DNA from: Vibrio sp. SCSIO 43137
Lineage (GTDB): Bacteria > Pseudomonadota > Gammaproteobacteria > Enterobacterales > Vibrionaceae
NCBI RefSeq assembly: GCF_028201475.1
Contig: NZ_CP116384.1
Span: 310,001-374,000, forward strand
DNA length: 64,000 nt
Direction of reading: 5' to 3'
Shown piece by piece: positions 17,918 through 26,934 of this stretch. The position numbers and the translations under genes are program-made. Below the pieces are notes generated by a model that saw nothing but the letters and a program-made list of their open reading frames with translations, ran no database searches and was not told the DNA's origin. Positions within the stretch are counted from its first letter, which is position 1, and each line of letters starts with the position of its first letter.

Positions 17918-18018
17918 GTTACCTATGGCTATTCTTTAACCTCAGATATGAAGTCACTTTAGTACTTTCTTTTTATTCCTTATAATGAAAGATATTCAAT
18001 CTACGATGAGTACTTGGA

Positions 18019-18876
18019 ATGGAAATAGATCTGCTGAGAGCTTTCTGTGAGCTTGCACTGAGAAAGCACTATGGAGCAGCCTCAGAGCATCTTTACATTA
18101 CACAGTCAGCACTGACTAAGAAGATTCAGCGTTTAGAACATATGATTGGTGCAAAGCTATTTGACAGGGGAAGGGGCGGGGCAAGCCTTACTCCACTAGG
18201 AGCTGTATTGCTACCTGAAGCAAGAAGATTAGTTGATAACTTTGATACATTCTCTAAGCTGACCAAAAAGGCAGTGGCCGGTAAAACAGGCTTTCTGAAG
18301 ATTGGATTTGGCATATCCAGCTACGATGTAGCAACAGATATTATTGCCGAATTTACCAATGCCAATCCGGAGATACATATTTCTCTGGACGACATCCCAT
18401 CTCAGTTGCAAAGAGAAATGCTTTTGTCAGGTGAGCTTGATATCAGCTTTAGCCGTTTAGCTATAGCCGGAGAACTTGAATCCAAGGTTGTGACTAATGA
18501 TGAGCTAGTGCTTGCGGTGCATCATTCTGTTGAGTTGGATAACGATCCTTTTAAAAACTTAACTGACACCAGTTATATGCGGTTAAATCCTGCCCGCGGT
18601 CTTGGTTACTCGAACTTAGTGGATAGATATCTGAATGAGACCAATCGTCAACTAGCGGTTGAGCGTGAAGCCAATGATATTCTTACTCTGTATACCATGA
18701 TCTCAGCAAATCTGGGCTATTCCATTGTGCCGAAAAGCACTCAATATCTAGGTAGCGAAAAGGTCAGATATATACCATTGGATGATCTGAATACTCACTG
18801 GCAAGTGGGGATGATCTGGAACCCTGAAATAGAAAACCCAGTGCGGGATTATTTTGTACAGTTAGTGTGTTCTTAA
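18019..18876 (+). CDS. LysR-family transcriptional regulator
   Basis: 285 aa. N-terminal winged helix-turn-helix (about 1-60; 'AASEHLYITQSALTKKIQRLE') and a periplasmic-binding-like effector domain (about 90-285). The 'GAKLFDRGRGGASLTPLG' linker is typical. It most likely controls the divergent small ORF/HAD operon through the dyad at 17899-17917. The HTH differs from the three other LysR proteins in this window. Confidence 0.88.
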   Translation: MEIDLLRAFCELALRKHYGAASEHLYITQSALTKKIQRLEHMIGAKLFDRGRGGASLTPLGAVLLPEARRLVDNFDTFSKLTKKAVAGKTGFLKIGFGISSYDVATDIIAEFTNANPEIHISLDDIPSQLQREMLLSGELDISFSRLAIAGELESKVVTNDELVLAVHHSVELDNDPFKNLTDTSYMRLNPARGLGYSNLVDRYLNETNRQLAVEREANDILTLYTMISANLGYSIVPKSTQYLGSEKVRYIPLDDLNTHWQVGMIWNPEIENPVRDYFVQLVCS

Positions 18877-18889
18877 TCTCTATGGCCGT

Positions 18890-18962
18890 AGGCTGAGTAA
18901 GCCATTTAGGTTTTCATTCTTAGTGAAAGGCTCAGGTGTGACAAAACTGAGCTTGCTATATT
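18890..18962. repeat. Dispersed intergenic element, partial copy C
   Basis: Shares GTGAAAGGCTCA, GACAAAACT and AGCTTGCTA-like blocks in the same order with copy A (16725-16806); the 5' half is diverged. The hairpin arm is not kept. Confidence 0.45.
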
Positions 18963-19036
18963 ATGAACCTCAAAACAAGGCAGTTAAACAAAATTGGGAT
19001 AAACAGTCTTTGAATTTAACTGTTCTATTTTCTTTT

Positions 19037-19414
19037 TTAATGTTCTCGCATATCAATTGATATTCTCTTTTCCGATAGATCATAACTTTCGATAAGGCCG
19101 CCCTCTGAACCTCTATGGGTGTCCCACATATATACTCTTTTTAACTCAAAGTATATTAGTTCAACTCTCCAAAGACCGATTGGGTAAATGTAATCGGGAA
19201 GGCCGTAATTTTGTATAAACTTACTGAATCTCTCAGAGTGATTCATGTCCTGCAGGATTTTTTTATATCCAGAGTATTCATCGCTTGATGTTTTACTGAC
19301 AGACCAATATTTTCCCTCATATTTATTAGAGTCCCACCCGCGTGAACCAGCAGCACAACCACTTAATAAAATACAAATAATAAGCATTGATGTGAATTTA
19401 AGTGACTTCATCAT
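19037..19414 (-). CDS. Small hypothetical lipoprotein
   Basis: 125 aa. Lipoprotein signal 'MMKSLKFTSMLIICILLSGC' (lipobox L-S-G-C, Cys20). The mature part is polar, rich in Tyr, Trp and Ser, with 'YEGKYWSVSKTSSDEYSGY' and 'RVELIYFELKRVYMW' suggesting a beta-rich fold. No family recognised. Tandem ATG codons make the exact start uncertain by one codon. It sits alone in a gene-poor accessory stretch. Confidence 0.7.
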   Translation of the reverse strand: MMKSLKFTSMLIICILLSGCAAGSRGWDSNKYEGKYWSVSKTSSDEYSGYKKILQDMNHSERFSKFIQNYGLPDYIYPIGLWRVELIYFELKRVYMWDTHRGSEGGLIESYDLSEKRISIDMREH

Positions 19415-19865
19415 AAATCTCAGGTTTAGCTTGATATTATTAATAAAATTAGAATCTTACGTGGTAACTGTCTCGTTTACAAGGTTGGTGTGCTTAGCAA
19501 ACTGAAGTCATAAAATAGTATGCGGAATTAGGACATAACGGTTCAGAAAAGGGATTGGGGACATATGGTGGGATATTGCAAAGATATTGACGGTCATATT
19601 ACCGCCTTTGCGAAACCACCTATAGTGGAAAGTGTATTTCAAGCTTTAATCCAGTTCTATAGCCAGCCAAAGTCTGGTATGCAACGCAAGAGCATCACAA
19701 CTAGCCGGTAGTGTTTCCTACTGCCTGCTTTTCGCTTAAGACGAAGCAGGTATTCGCTCCCCGAAGGGAGAGAAACCTCTATAGCGGAAAGACTATCTTT
19801 AACTATGCTCAATGGATAAGCTCGTCCACGCACGATATTTAATTATTAACTCTTGAGGAGTGAGT
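19415..19865. other. Gene-poor intergenic region with imperfect repeats
   Basis: 451 bp. It contains two similar blocks, AAACCACCTATAGTGGAAAG (about 19615) and AAACCTCTATAGCGGAAAG (about 19775), and two hairpins (CCTGCTT...AAGCAGG, CTCCCC-GAA-GGGAG). A 48-codon plus-strand frame at 19565-19711 is unrecognised and lacks a good RBS. Confidence 0.5.
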
Positions 19866-20336
19866 ATGAGAGCCTTGCTGCTTATTCTGCTTGTACCGTC
19901 TATGGCTTATTCCGCTGTAGATTTGGTTAAAGTGGATAAATCTGAACGAAAAATGTACTTAATTGAGAACGGAGCGACTTTAAAAGAGTACTCAATCTCC
20001 TTAGGGGGGAATCCTCAAGGGCATAAAGAGCAGGAAGGTGATCAAAAAACACCGGAAGGTGAGTACATTCTGGATTACATCAACGAAGAGTCCTCATACT
20101 ACAGATCAATGCATATTAGTTACCCTAACCAGACGGATAAGCTTCACGCAGAGTCAAAGGGGGTTAGTCCGGGTGGTTTTATTATGGTACATGGGCAAAA
20201 AAATGGTTTTGGCTGGTTGTCCTCCTTTACACAAACAATGGACTGGACAGATGGCTGTATTGCCATAACCAATAAAGAAATGGACGAGTTTTTAAGTTTG
20301 GTGGATGTGGGTACAACCATCGTTATAGAGTGGTAG
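19866..20336 (+). CDS. L,D-transpeptidase (YkuD) family protein
   Basis: 156 aa from the ATG at 19866, with GAGGAG five bases upstream; the GTG at 19860 lies within that RBS. Signal peptide 'MRALLLILLVPSMAYSA' directs it to the periplasm. The YkuD catalytic motif is visible as His109 ('MVHGQ') and 'WTDGCIAITNKEM' with Cys131. Such enzymes cross-link or attach proteins to peptidoglycan, and short members like this one also occur as ErfK/YafK-type amidase-like proteins. Single gene. Confidence 0.85.
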   Translation: MRALLLILLVPSMAYSAVDLVKVDKSERKMYLIENGATLKEYSISLGGNPQGHKEQEGDQKTPEGEYILDYINEESSYYRSMHISYPNQTDKLHAESKGVSPGGFIMVHGQKNGFGWLSSFTQTMDWTDGCIAITNKEMDEFLSLVDVGTTIVIEW

Positions 20337-20421
20337 TTGTTGCGGTAAGTGTTACTTTTTCCTGCTTAGGAGGCTCTCTAATTGCGTTAAGCCTTAAGTG
20401 GATTCTTATGTCTGTCTAACT

Positions 20422-20458
20422 CTGGTATACATACCCACGCTGGAGCGTGAGGAACGAT
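20422..20458 (+). repeat. REP-like palindromic repeat, copy 3
   Basis: Plus strand CTGGTATACATACCCACG followed by CTGGAGCGTGAGGAACGAT; inner palindrome CACGCTGGAGCGTG. It is in opposite orientation to copies 1 and 2 and resembles the widespread CCCACGC-GGAGCGTGGG proteobacterial repeat. Confidence 0.6.
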
Positions 20459-20485
20459 GGAAGGAGCCGGATGTCGCTCTTATAT

Positions 20486-20520
20486 AAAAGAAAAAAGCTG
20501 ACAGAACTTCTCCTGTCAGC
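20486..20520 (-). terminator. Terminator of the copper-protein operon
   Basis: Minus strand stem GCTGACAG/CTGTCAGC with an 8-nt loop, then TTTTTTCTTTT. It lies downstream of the PCuAC gene. Confidence 0.85.
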
Positions 20521-20551
20521 CTTTATAAATCAGTTAGTGTGACTGCACTTA

Positions 20552-20998
20552 TCAGTGCTTCATCTTCATACCGGCCATTACTTTCTTCACCGGCGCTTTA
20601 AACGTGATGCTTTCACCGTCAGCAAAGTTTGCGGTTACTTCAATTTCACTGCCCTCGGTAAAGTTGTGCTTTAGTTCAAACATCATAATGTGCAGGCTGC
20701 CCGGCTTAAGTACAACCTTGCTGTTAGCAGGAATCACAATGCTCTTAACCTGACGCATTTTCATTACGTCGCCTTCCATAATATGGTCGTGCAGTTCAAC
20801 TTTACCAGCCGCAGGTGTTGAAGCAGAGACAAGAGTGCGCTCTTTATCACTGTGGTTCATTATGGTTAAAAACACGGCACTGGCCGGAGCATTTGGCGGC
20901 GTTGCACGGGCGTATGGATTGTGCATCATCAAATCGCCGCCGGCAGAGGCAAAGGTGCTGGTCAGGGCTAAGGTGATTAGAAGTAGCAGTTGTTTCAT
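20552..20998 (-). CDS. Periplasmic copper chaperone PCu(A)C
   Basis: 148 aa with a signal peptide ('MKQLLLLITLALTSTFASAG'). The copper motif H-x-M-x10-M-x21-H-x-M appears as 'HDHIMEG...MKMRQ...GSLHIMM', and the His/Met tail 'MAGMKMKH' could be an extra Cu site. PCuAC proteins deliver Cu(I) to the CuA centre of cytochrome oxidase, together with SCO. AAGGA precedes the ATG. Last gene of a three-gene operon with an SCO gene. Confidence 0.9.
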   Translation of the reverse strand: MKQLLLLITLALTSTFASAGGDLMMHNPYARATPPNAPASAVFLTIMNHSDKERTLVSASTPAAGKVELHDHIMEGDVMKMRQVKSIVIPANSKVVLKPGSLHIMMFELKHNFTEGSEIEVTANFADGESITFKAPVKKVMAGMKMKH

Positions 20999-21033
20999 GT
21001 TTGTTCCTTTTTCGGGCTGTTCCGTTGCTATTG

Positions 21034-21645
21034 TTATTTAATATTCAGTGTGGTCTTTATCGCCTGAACGATAGGTTCAGGGTCAAGGGTATGAGGTACT
21101 TTGGTAATCAGAGTTCCGTCCGGCTGTAGGAAGTAGAAGTAAGAGCTGTGATCGACCACATAACCCATAGCGGAATCTTCCAATTCCGTTTTTCTGAAAA
21201 TCACACCATAGCGATCTGCCACTGGTTTGGTGATCTCAAGCGGGGCGGATAAGCCTTCAATAGATGGGTGAAAATACTGGGCGTAGGTATGAGCCGCGTC
21301 CGGTTCATCTCTTTCCGGGTCAATGGAGATAAACATAGGGCGTAAAGCCGTTAACTGATCTTCTTCGAACTCTCTTAACGCGCCGGAAAGCATTGCCAGA
21401 GAAGTCGGGCAGACATCAGGGCAACGGGTATAACCAAAGTAAACCACACGAACTCTGTCGTCGCTGGTATCGAAAATCTCTACCGATTGGTTCTCTTTTC
21501 CTGTGAAGGTCGGGTTTTTAGCGATCTGCTCGGAAGCTTGTTGCTGCTTTTGTGCTTCTATTTCTGACTGGCTGTCCATATACACTTTCAGGCCGTAGCC
21601 GAGAACAAAGGCGACAGCCAGTGCCAGTGACCAATTTTTACTCAT
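21034..21645 (-). CDS. SCO1/SenC-family copper protein
   Basis: 203 aa. N-terminal membrane anchor (about 5-22), then a thioredoxin-like domain with the copper-binding C-P-D-V-C motif (Cys75, Cys79) and the distal His in 'VVDHSSYFYF'. SCO proteins help metallate the CuA site of cytochrome c oxidase or act as thiol reductants. Overlaps the upstream gene by four bases (ATGA) and precedes the PCuAC gene, so copper delivery is the likely role of the operon. Confidence 0.9.
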   Translation of the reverse strand: MSKNWSLALAVAFVLGYGLKVYMDSQSEIEAQKQQQASEQIAKNPTFTGKENQSVEIFDTSDDRVRVVYFGYTRCPDVCPTSLAMLSGALREFEEDQLTALRPMFISIDPERDEPDAAHTYAQYFHPSIEGLSAPLEITKPVADRYGVIFRKTELEDSAMGYVVDHSSYFYFLQPDGTLITKVPHTLDPEPIVQAIKTTLNIK

Positions 21646-22079
21646 CTTTCCATCCTAATTGCCGGGTGCACTGTGGTAGTTCCGTCTGATAAATCGCCAA
21701 GCCAGGTCATCTTGTCCTGAACACAGACCGGAAGCATAATTTTCGCGGTAAACAGTCCATCTTGTTGCTTTTTCAGTTGATATTTTACCGTGCCCATATC
21801 CATCTCAAGAGCATTGAGATTCAGGGAGAGAGTATCGTTTTCAGCATTATCCCATTTAATGGTAATCAGGCTTTCAGTCAAAGGTTTTGCTACGTCACGG
21901 TCTAGCAACATACTGACTTCCGCTTGCTGACATTCGCTGGTAGACAAGAAACAGTACTTCTCTTTATCAAACTCAGAAGTCGTACTAGTATCCGCCGGTT
22001 TAGCTGTCTGAAGCAGATCCTGGGCAAAGAATCCGGCCGCAATGGCCACACATAAAAGTGCAATTTGTAATAATTTCAT
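21642..22079 (-). CDS. Hypothetical periplasmic protein of a copper operon
   Basis: 145 aa from the ATG at 22079; an upstream TTG at 22100 gives a poorer N-terminus. N-terminal signal anchor 'MKLLQIALLCVAIAAGFFA'. The rest is a beta-rich domain with three Cys ('YCFLSTSECQ', 'LPVCVQDK') and 'EMDMG', which hints at metal or thiol chemistry. No family recognised. It is translationally coupled to the SCO gene by an ATGA overlap, and membership in the operon is the main clue to function. Confidence 0.75.
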   Translation of the reverse strand: MKLLQIALLCVAIAAGFFAQDLLQTAKPADTSTTSEFDKEKYCFLSTSECQQAEVSMLLDRDVAKPLTESLITIKWDNAENDTLSLNLNALEMDMGTVKYQLKKQQDGLFTAKIMLPVCVQDKMTWLGDLSDGTTTVHPAIRMER

Positions 22080-22171
22080 AACAGGGCGAAAGGTTATCAA
22101 TAAGTTAAAATGTTAACACGAATTCAATGCTGAGATGTGATGGAGATCGATGACTGTAAAATTTTACAAAT

Positions 22172-22199
22172 AAAAAAGCCAGCAAACATATTGCTGGCT
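22172..22199 (-). terminator. Terminator of popT
   Basis: Minus strand AGCCAGCAA/TTGCTGGCT with a 5-nt loop followed by TTTTTT. It lies 23 bases after the popT stop codon. Confidence 0.85.
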
Positions 22200-22221
22200 T
22201 AAATATCTGACAAGAAAACTA

Positions 22222-23136
22222 TTAGTCTTTATCTGCAACTCGTTCTAGCAACAGCACTGCGCCAATCGCGACAAACATCATCACAACGGCAAGTAGCAAC
22301 TGATTTGGCTGAGAAAACAGAGTTTCATACTCAAATGGAGAGATGTTTTCCTGCAGCAGAGGAACCTGCTCACCTTTAGAGTTGATTCTCCAGCTTATTG
22401 TCTCTTTCCACGGCCAGATTTTTGGCAGTGTTCCAATCATCAGTCCGGTAAGAAACATCAGGGTGGAGCTGCGGTGTTTTTTAAGCAGCCATGAAAGCAG
22501 ATGAGAAAAGCTGAGAAGACCTATCACACAGCCGGTTACAAACAGCAATAGCACATCGATTTGCAATGATTTGGCCGCCGCAAGAATGGGGCCATACATA
22601 CCCAGCAGCAGCAGAATAAAGCTGCCGGAAATACCGGGAAGAATCATAGCGCAGATAGCAATAGAACCGGCTGCGACGATATTGAAATTGGTTGGATCCA
22701 TCTCCAGCGGTTTAAGCACGGTAATGGCGTAGGCAAAGGCAATACCGATAACAGTACAGATGAATCTGGTAACGTCTTTTTCATCTACCTGCCTGACAAC
22801 GTGATAGACAGAAACCAGTATCAGGCCGAAGAAAAATGACCAGAGCGGAATGGGGTGAGTCACCAGCAGCCATGAAATCAGTTTTGCCAGCGTCAGTATG
22901 CTGGAGATGACTCCGCCAAACAGGGCGATCAGAAACAGACCGTTAATATGATTAAAGGCGGCTTTTATACCTTGTTCACGGATAACCTTTATCAGGCTTG
23001 GGTTTACCCGCCTGATGCTCTCTAGCAGGGTGTCGTATACGCCGGTAATAAAAGCGATAGTGCCGCCGGAAACGCCCGGTACCACATCTGCGGCTCCCAT
23101 AGCGATTCCTTTAAGGAAAGTGGTCAAATAGTTCAT
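22222..23136 (-). CDS. popT: DUF368 undecaprenyl phosphate translocase
   Basis: 304 aa polytopic membrane protein. The N-terminus 'KGIAMGAADVVPGVSGGTIAF' and the internal 'PGISGSFILLLLGMYGPI' are the two DUF368 repeat motifs, separated by hydrophobic segments. DUF368 proteins were recently identified as undecaprenyl phosphate flippases that recycle the C55-P carrier, and a V. cholerae member is on chromosome II. SD is weak. The gene has its own terminator and is divergent from a qrr sRNA gene, 257 bp away. Confidence 0.88.
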   Translation of the reverse strand: MNYLTTFLKGIAMGAADVVPGVSGGTIAFITGVYDTLLESIRRVNPSLIKVIREQGIKAAFNHINGLFLIALFGGVISSILTLAKLISWLLVTHPIPLWSFFFGLILVSVYHVVRQVDEKDVTRFICTVIGIAFAYAITVLKPLEMDPTNFNIVAAGSIAICAMILPGISGSFILLLLGMYGPILAAAKSLQIDVLLLFVTGCVIGLLSFSHLLSWLLKKHRSSTLMFLTGLMIGTLPKIWPWKETISWRINSKGEQVPLLQENISPFEYETLFSQPNQLLLAVVMMFVAIGAVLLLERVADKD

Positions 23137-23268
23137 TAACGTATCTGTGTGATTGTTCAGGAAGGGGAATTATACAAAAAACAGGTCAAATAAATATAAA
23201 AACGGGCAAATTAGCATGCTTATCAATAAGGTTTAGTGCAATTAATGTCATAGCTTTTTGCATGGTGT

Positions 23269-23294
23269 TTGCAATTTGCATTTGCAAAATGCAA
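23269..23294 (+). promoter_or_regulatory. Two LuxO-type binding sites upstream of qrr A
   Basis: Back-to-back TTGCAATTTGCAT (23269-23281) and TTGCAAAATGCAA (23282-23294); the second matches the LuxO consensus TTGCA-WWW-TGCAA exactly. They lie about 100 bases upstream of the start, in line with enhancer binding by a sigma-54 activator. Confidence 0.8.
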
Positions 23295-23365
23295 TTGCCA
23301 GATGGAAAAGTTGTACTTTTGTGCAAAAAAGACCCTAAAAAGCGAGAATATATATTTCTTTCAAG

Positions 23366-23382
23366 TTGGCACGCATTGTGCT
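23366..23382 (+). promoter_or_regulatory. Sigma-54 promoter of qrr A
   Basis: TTGGCACG-N4-GTGCT with GG and GC ten bases apart, the diagnostic -24/-12 spacing. Initiation would occur 12-13 bases later at the first base of the Qrr RNA. Confidence 0.8.
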
Positions 23383-23392
23383 TTAATACTAG

Positions 23393-23502
23393 CGACCCTT
23401 CTTAAAGCCGAGGGTCACCTAGCCAACTGACGTTGTTAGTGAATATTTATTGTTCACACTATCTATAAGCCAATTGCAATTATTGCGATTGGCTCTTTTT
23501 TT
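23393..23502 (+). ncRNA. qrr: Qrr quorum-sensing small RNA, copy A
   Basis: About 110 nt. It carries the invariant Qrr core: the first stem-loop GACCC...GGGTC, the mRNA-pairing block containing CCTAGCCAACTGACGTTGTT, the TGTTCACA second stem and a terminator AGCCAAT/ATTGGCT followed by T7. Phospho-LuxO at low density activates Qrr; with Hfq these repress the luxR/hapR mRNA and activate aphA, among others. The base before the core is C instead of the usual T, so the first U-A pair of stem 1 is lost. Two LuxO sites and a sigma-54 promoter precede it. It is divergent from popT and convergent with malT. I cannot assign a Qrr number. Confidence 0.93.
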
Positions 23503-23587
23503 GTCCAAAGAAAACTTTTCAGTGACTTTTCCTGTAATTCTAGCTCTTAAGCCGGGTAAGTTAGAGTTACGTTCAGCATCTGCATAT

Positions 23588-23618
23588 CAAAAAGCCAGTC
23601 AGTTTTGCTGACCGGCTT
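23588..23618 (-). terminator. Terminator of malT
   Basis: Minus strand AAGCCGGTCAG/CTGACTGGCTT (one G-T mismatch) with a 5-nt loop followed by TTTTTG. It lies about 40 bases after the malT stop. Confidence 0.75.
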
Positions 23619-23659
23619 TGGTGACTCGTGTTTAATCCGGACTCATGTTAGTTGTTGAG

Positions 23660-26368
23660 TTAATACCCCATCAGGCTTAGTAGATTCTCCGCCGTGGTGA
23701 TTGCCTCTTTTCGGTTAGCAATATTAAGCTTTTGATACAGGTTGCGGATATGAGTTTTTATGGTAGTACCGGCCACATCCAGTTCTTGTGCAATTTGCTC
23801 ATTGCTAAAGCCTGAATAGATTAGCCCCAGCACCTGCCATTCACGTTGGGTAAGAGGACTGGTACGCACCAGTTCAGGAACATTAGGCAGATTTACTAGC
23901 TTATCAACAAACTCTTCGTCAAAGTGCACGGAGCGGCTACGTTGCTTGCTGGAGATATCTTTAATCAGTTGCTGGGCGCGGTGCTTCTCCAGATCGCCGA
24001 GGCTGGTATAGCTACTGAGTTTCTGTAGCAGATGATCAAGACTGCTGCCGTCAATCAGAAAGTCGCCGATTATACCGGTCTGGTTGGTCAGGCTTAACGC
24101 CTGCTTCAGCTTGTCGTTAGCCAGAGCTTCATTACCTTGTTTAACCTGAAGAGTCGCTTCAATAATTAAGTTACGGTTTATATCCGTCACCAGATGGCAA
24201 CCCTCAGCTTGTTGCTGCAAAAACGCAAGGCTTTCTTCAGCCTGTTGGAATTGTCCTGTATAGGTTTGCGCACGGGCTATATTACGCCATTGTAGCTGGT
24301 AGAAATGGTTCCTTGCAGAAGAGGGCTTCACTGCTTGATCCAGCCAGCGTTGAATAGAGTCAGTATCACCTTTGGCCTGCCAGAACAGCAATAATGACAG
24401 GGAGGCGTTTGCCTTCCAGTCGAGGTGATAATTTGATTGCTGTAGCAGGTGCTGTATCTGCTCAATAAACTTACCTGCTTTATCCAGTTCACCACGGCCG
24501 ATGGCAATACGTGCCAGCAGCGAGTAGCAGTGCAGGTGTTTACTTTCATCATGCTTGCCCAGAACATCAATGCCTTTATAGGCGCACTCTTCTGCTTCAT
24601 CAAGGCGGTTCCAGCACCAGAGCACCTGAGAGCGTAACCGCAACAGAAATTCATGCAGCGGCAGTTGTTGCAGCTTTTGCTCTTCGATCAGCTTAAAGGC
24701 GCTGTCCTGAATCTCATACGCGGCTTGTACAAACCCTTGTGCGATCAGTATTTCGCTTTGCTGCAATAGTGCCCAAAGTGCCTGATGGTAAAGCTGATGC
24801 TGTCTGGCTAGTTTTTCTGTCTGCTGCATCAGGGAGAGGGCGCGATCCAACTCACCATTTACATGGCTGACTTCACCCATAATGGATGTAGCAACAATCC
24901 TGCTGCGGTAAATGGTGGTATCTAGCTGACTAAGTGATAGCTCGGCAAGTTCAAGAGCGGCTTCAGGGTCATTGCGGTTAATGGCAACCTGAGCGCGCAG
25001 GGCATTGATTTGTCCCTTCTCTCCAGTGGTGATCTCTATATCTCTTTTCACCATCTGTTGTTCGGACTCCGCCAACATTCCCTCTACCAGGTTGTATTTA
25101 TGCTGGCTTTGCGCCAGCCATGCCTGTAGCAGGGGCAGTTTCATTTCACTGTAGAGTTGATCGTCCGAAAGCTGACTCATGGCATCTTCCATCACCCTGA
25201 GCTCACCCTGATTAAACATACGCCAGCCATGATCAGCCAGAATCTGAGCAACTAAATCGCCGTCTTGCGACTGGCGGGCATGGGAGAGTGCCTGATGGGC
25301 GATATCAGTATTCAGCCATGCTTTAGCGGCGTTTCTGTGCAGCTGTATCTCTTCCTGAGGAATACGTGCCTTTCGTTCATGGGCGAGAAATTCACCGAAC
25401 AGATGATGGAAGCGATACCAGTTCTGTTCCCCTTCCAACCGGTAAATAAACAGGCCGAACCGGTTGAGCGACTCAATCATATTCAGGGCATCGTCGCGGT
25501 TTGTCAGCTCACTAACCAGCTTATCGTTAAAGGTTTCCAGAACAGAACACTGCATCAGGAAATGCCGGGTTTCCTGATCCAACAGATCAAACACCTCCTC
25601 AACCAGATAATCCCATAAATGAGCATTGTTAAACTGAGAGACGGATTCGGCTGACTGAGCCAGAGTGCGTTTCTGGTGTTGTGCCTGTAAGGCAATTAAC
25701 TGCAGGGCAGACGGCCAGCCTTCAACATAGGCACGCAGGTTGTCGGCTGTTGTGTTGTCGACCCCTTCAGAAACACGCTGATTGAAAAAGCGGGTGGTTT
25801 CTTCGGTATCAAACGCAAGTAAGTCGTTGCCTATCTCAATCATCAAATCCCTGACCCGCAGGTTAGCGGTACCCAACGGCGGATTAGAACGGCTGGTGAC
25901 CACAAGGGTAATATTGTCCGGCATATGCTTTAAGAAAAAGCGCATCGCTTCATGAATTTCATCGTCAGCAATCAGGTGGTAGTCATCCAGAACGACATAG
26001 CACTCATTATAGTAGTCAGCCAGTTCAGAGAACAGTTCGCCGAACAGGCTTTTTAAAGAGGAGAACTGGCGTCTTTCCGCCAGTGTCTGGGCATTCGGGC
26101 ATTGATTGTCTGTGCCGCGGTTAATGGCCTGAATAAAGTAGTTAACAAAGCGGAAGCTATCGTTATCACTGTCGTCAATGCTGTACCAGCCAACATTGCT
26201 TTTCTCTGACAGCCACTGAGCTGCCATGGTGGTTTTACCATAGCCGGCAGGCGAGCGGAAAAGCACCAGCTTGTAACAGGGAGCCTGTTGTAACAGGTCA
26301 AGTACTCTTGGTCTGACAATGGCGTTATGCAGTCTGCCGGGACGGGTTAACTTAGATGGAATCCACAT
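23660..26368 (-). CDS. malT: Transcriptional activator MalT
   Basis: 902 aa, nearly the 901-aa length of E. coli MalT. N-terminal STAND ATPase with Walker A 'SPAGYGKTT' (39-47) and Walker B '[11 protein letters not shown]', a winged-helix and TPR-like maltotriose-binding middle, and a C-terminal LuxR-type HTH ('[35 protein letters not shown]', split about 835-880). It binds maltotriose and ATP, multimerises, and activates mal promoters at GGGGAKGAGG boxes. The start '[10 protein letters not shown]' aligns with the E. coli N-terminus; the RBS is weak, as in E. coli. Divergent from malP. Confidence 0.96.
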   Translation of the reverse strand: MWIPSKLTRPGRLHNAIVRPRVLDLLQQAPCYKLVLFRSPAGYGKTTMAAQWLSEKSNVGWYSIDDSDNDSFRFVNYFIQAINRGTDNQCPNAQTLAERRQFSSLKSLFGELFSELADYYNECYVVLDDYHLIADDEIHEAMRFFLKHMPDNITLVVTSRSNPPLGTANLRVRDLMIEIGNDLLAFDTEETTRFFNQRVSEGVDNTTADNLRAYVEGWPSALQLIALQAQHQKRTLAQSAESVSQFNNAHLWDYLVEEVFDLLDQETRHFLMQCSVLETFNDKLVSELTNRDDALNMIESLNRFGLFIYRLEGEQNWYRFHHLFGEFLAHERKARIPQEEIQLHRNAAKAWLNTDIAHQALSHARQSQDGDLVAQILADHGWRMFNQGELRVMEDAMSQLSDDQLYSEMKLPLLQAWLAQSQHKYNLVEGMLAESEQQMVKRDIEITTGEKGQINALRAQVAINRNDPEAALELAELSLSQLDTTIYRSRIVATSIMGEVSHVNGELDRALSLMQQTEKLARQHQLYHQALWALLQQSEILIAQGFVQAAYEIQDSAFKLIEEQKLQQLPLHEFLLRLRSQVLWCWNRLDEAEECAYKGIDVLGKHDESKHLHCYSLLARIAIGRGELDKAGKFIEQIQHLLQQSNYHLDWKANASLSLLLFWQAKGDTDSIQRWLDQAVKPSSARNHFYQLQWRNIARAQTYTGQFQQAEESLAFLQQQAEGCHLVTDINRNLIIEATLQVKQGNEALANDKLKQALSLTNQTGIIGDFLIDGSSLDHLLQKLSSYTSLGDLEKHRAQQLIKDISSKQRSRSVHFDEEFVDKLVNLPNVPELVRTSPLTQREWQVLGLIYSGFSNEQIAQELDVAGTTIKTHIRNLYQKLNIANRKEAITTAENLLSLMGY

Positions 26369-26934
26369 AAATATCTTGCTTTGCTACTGAGTGTACGAAT
26401 CAAGCTTAATCCTACGTTAAGCCAATCTCTACAAAAAATGATCTAGCTCTGATATGTATGATCTGCCGCATAGTTATGGCTATCTACGCCCTTGTTTTGT
26501 GTTGTTCGTCACAATTAATGCCTTCGTGGGATGGAAATTAACCGATAGCTGTACATATTAATGGATATGAAACGAAAGATTCGTAGGCTGAATAACGTCA
26601 GCTGTGGACGGAAAAGCAGAGGTGCACTGACCTTCAAAACCGTTACTTAGAATAAATATGTGATGAGCACTGTGTTTTGGTAGATGCATTCTGATTTCTA
26701 AATTTTCATCCTATTGTGAATTCAGCCGGTGAATAAAAGTTTTATGTGATCTAAGTCGTTAAGAGATGGGGTGAGAGAGGTACTTATGTGCTCTTGATCA
26801 CCTTGTGTGCGGGAGAGGAGGGTCTACGCCCTAGGGACTCATCCTACTACTCCCTTTAGTTAGGAGGATGTTCTGCTTTTCGTCCGGATGCAGGATATGC
26901 CGTAGATAATTCGAAACAGTTATGAGATTTCACT
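26369..26934. promoter_or_regulatory. malT-malP control region with MalT boxes and a CRP site
   Basis: 566 bp. A CRP-like site TGTGC-N6-TCACC lies at 26787-26802. MalT-box-like sequences cluster at 26766-26776 (GGGGTGAGAG), 26811-26821 (GGGAGAGGAGG), 26841-26855 (GGGAGTAGTAGG on the minus strand) and 26862-26870 (AGGAGGATG). These would drive malP. The left half near malT holds no box that I can see. Confidence 0.6.

Noticed and set aside
19565..19711. 48-codon ORF between the small lipoprotein and the L,D-transpeptidase gene
   Set aside because: No good RBS and no family resemblance; kept only as a remark in the intergenic entry. Conservation in relatives would change this.
16080..20500. 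Possible integron cassette array
   Set aside because: The genes have mixed orientations, and I saw no attC/VCR-like sites or integrase; the repeats are of another type.
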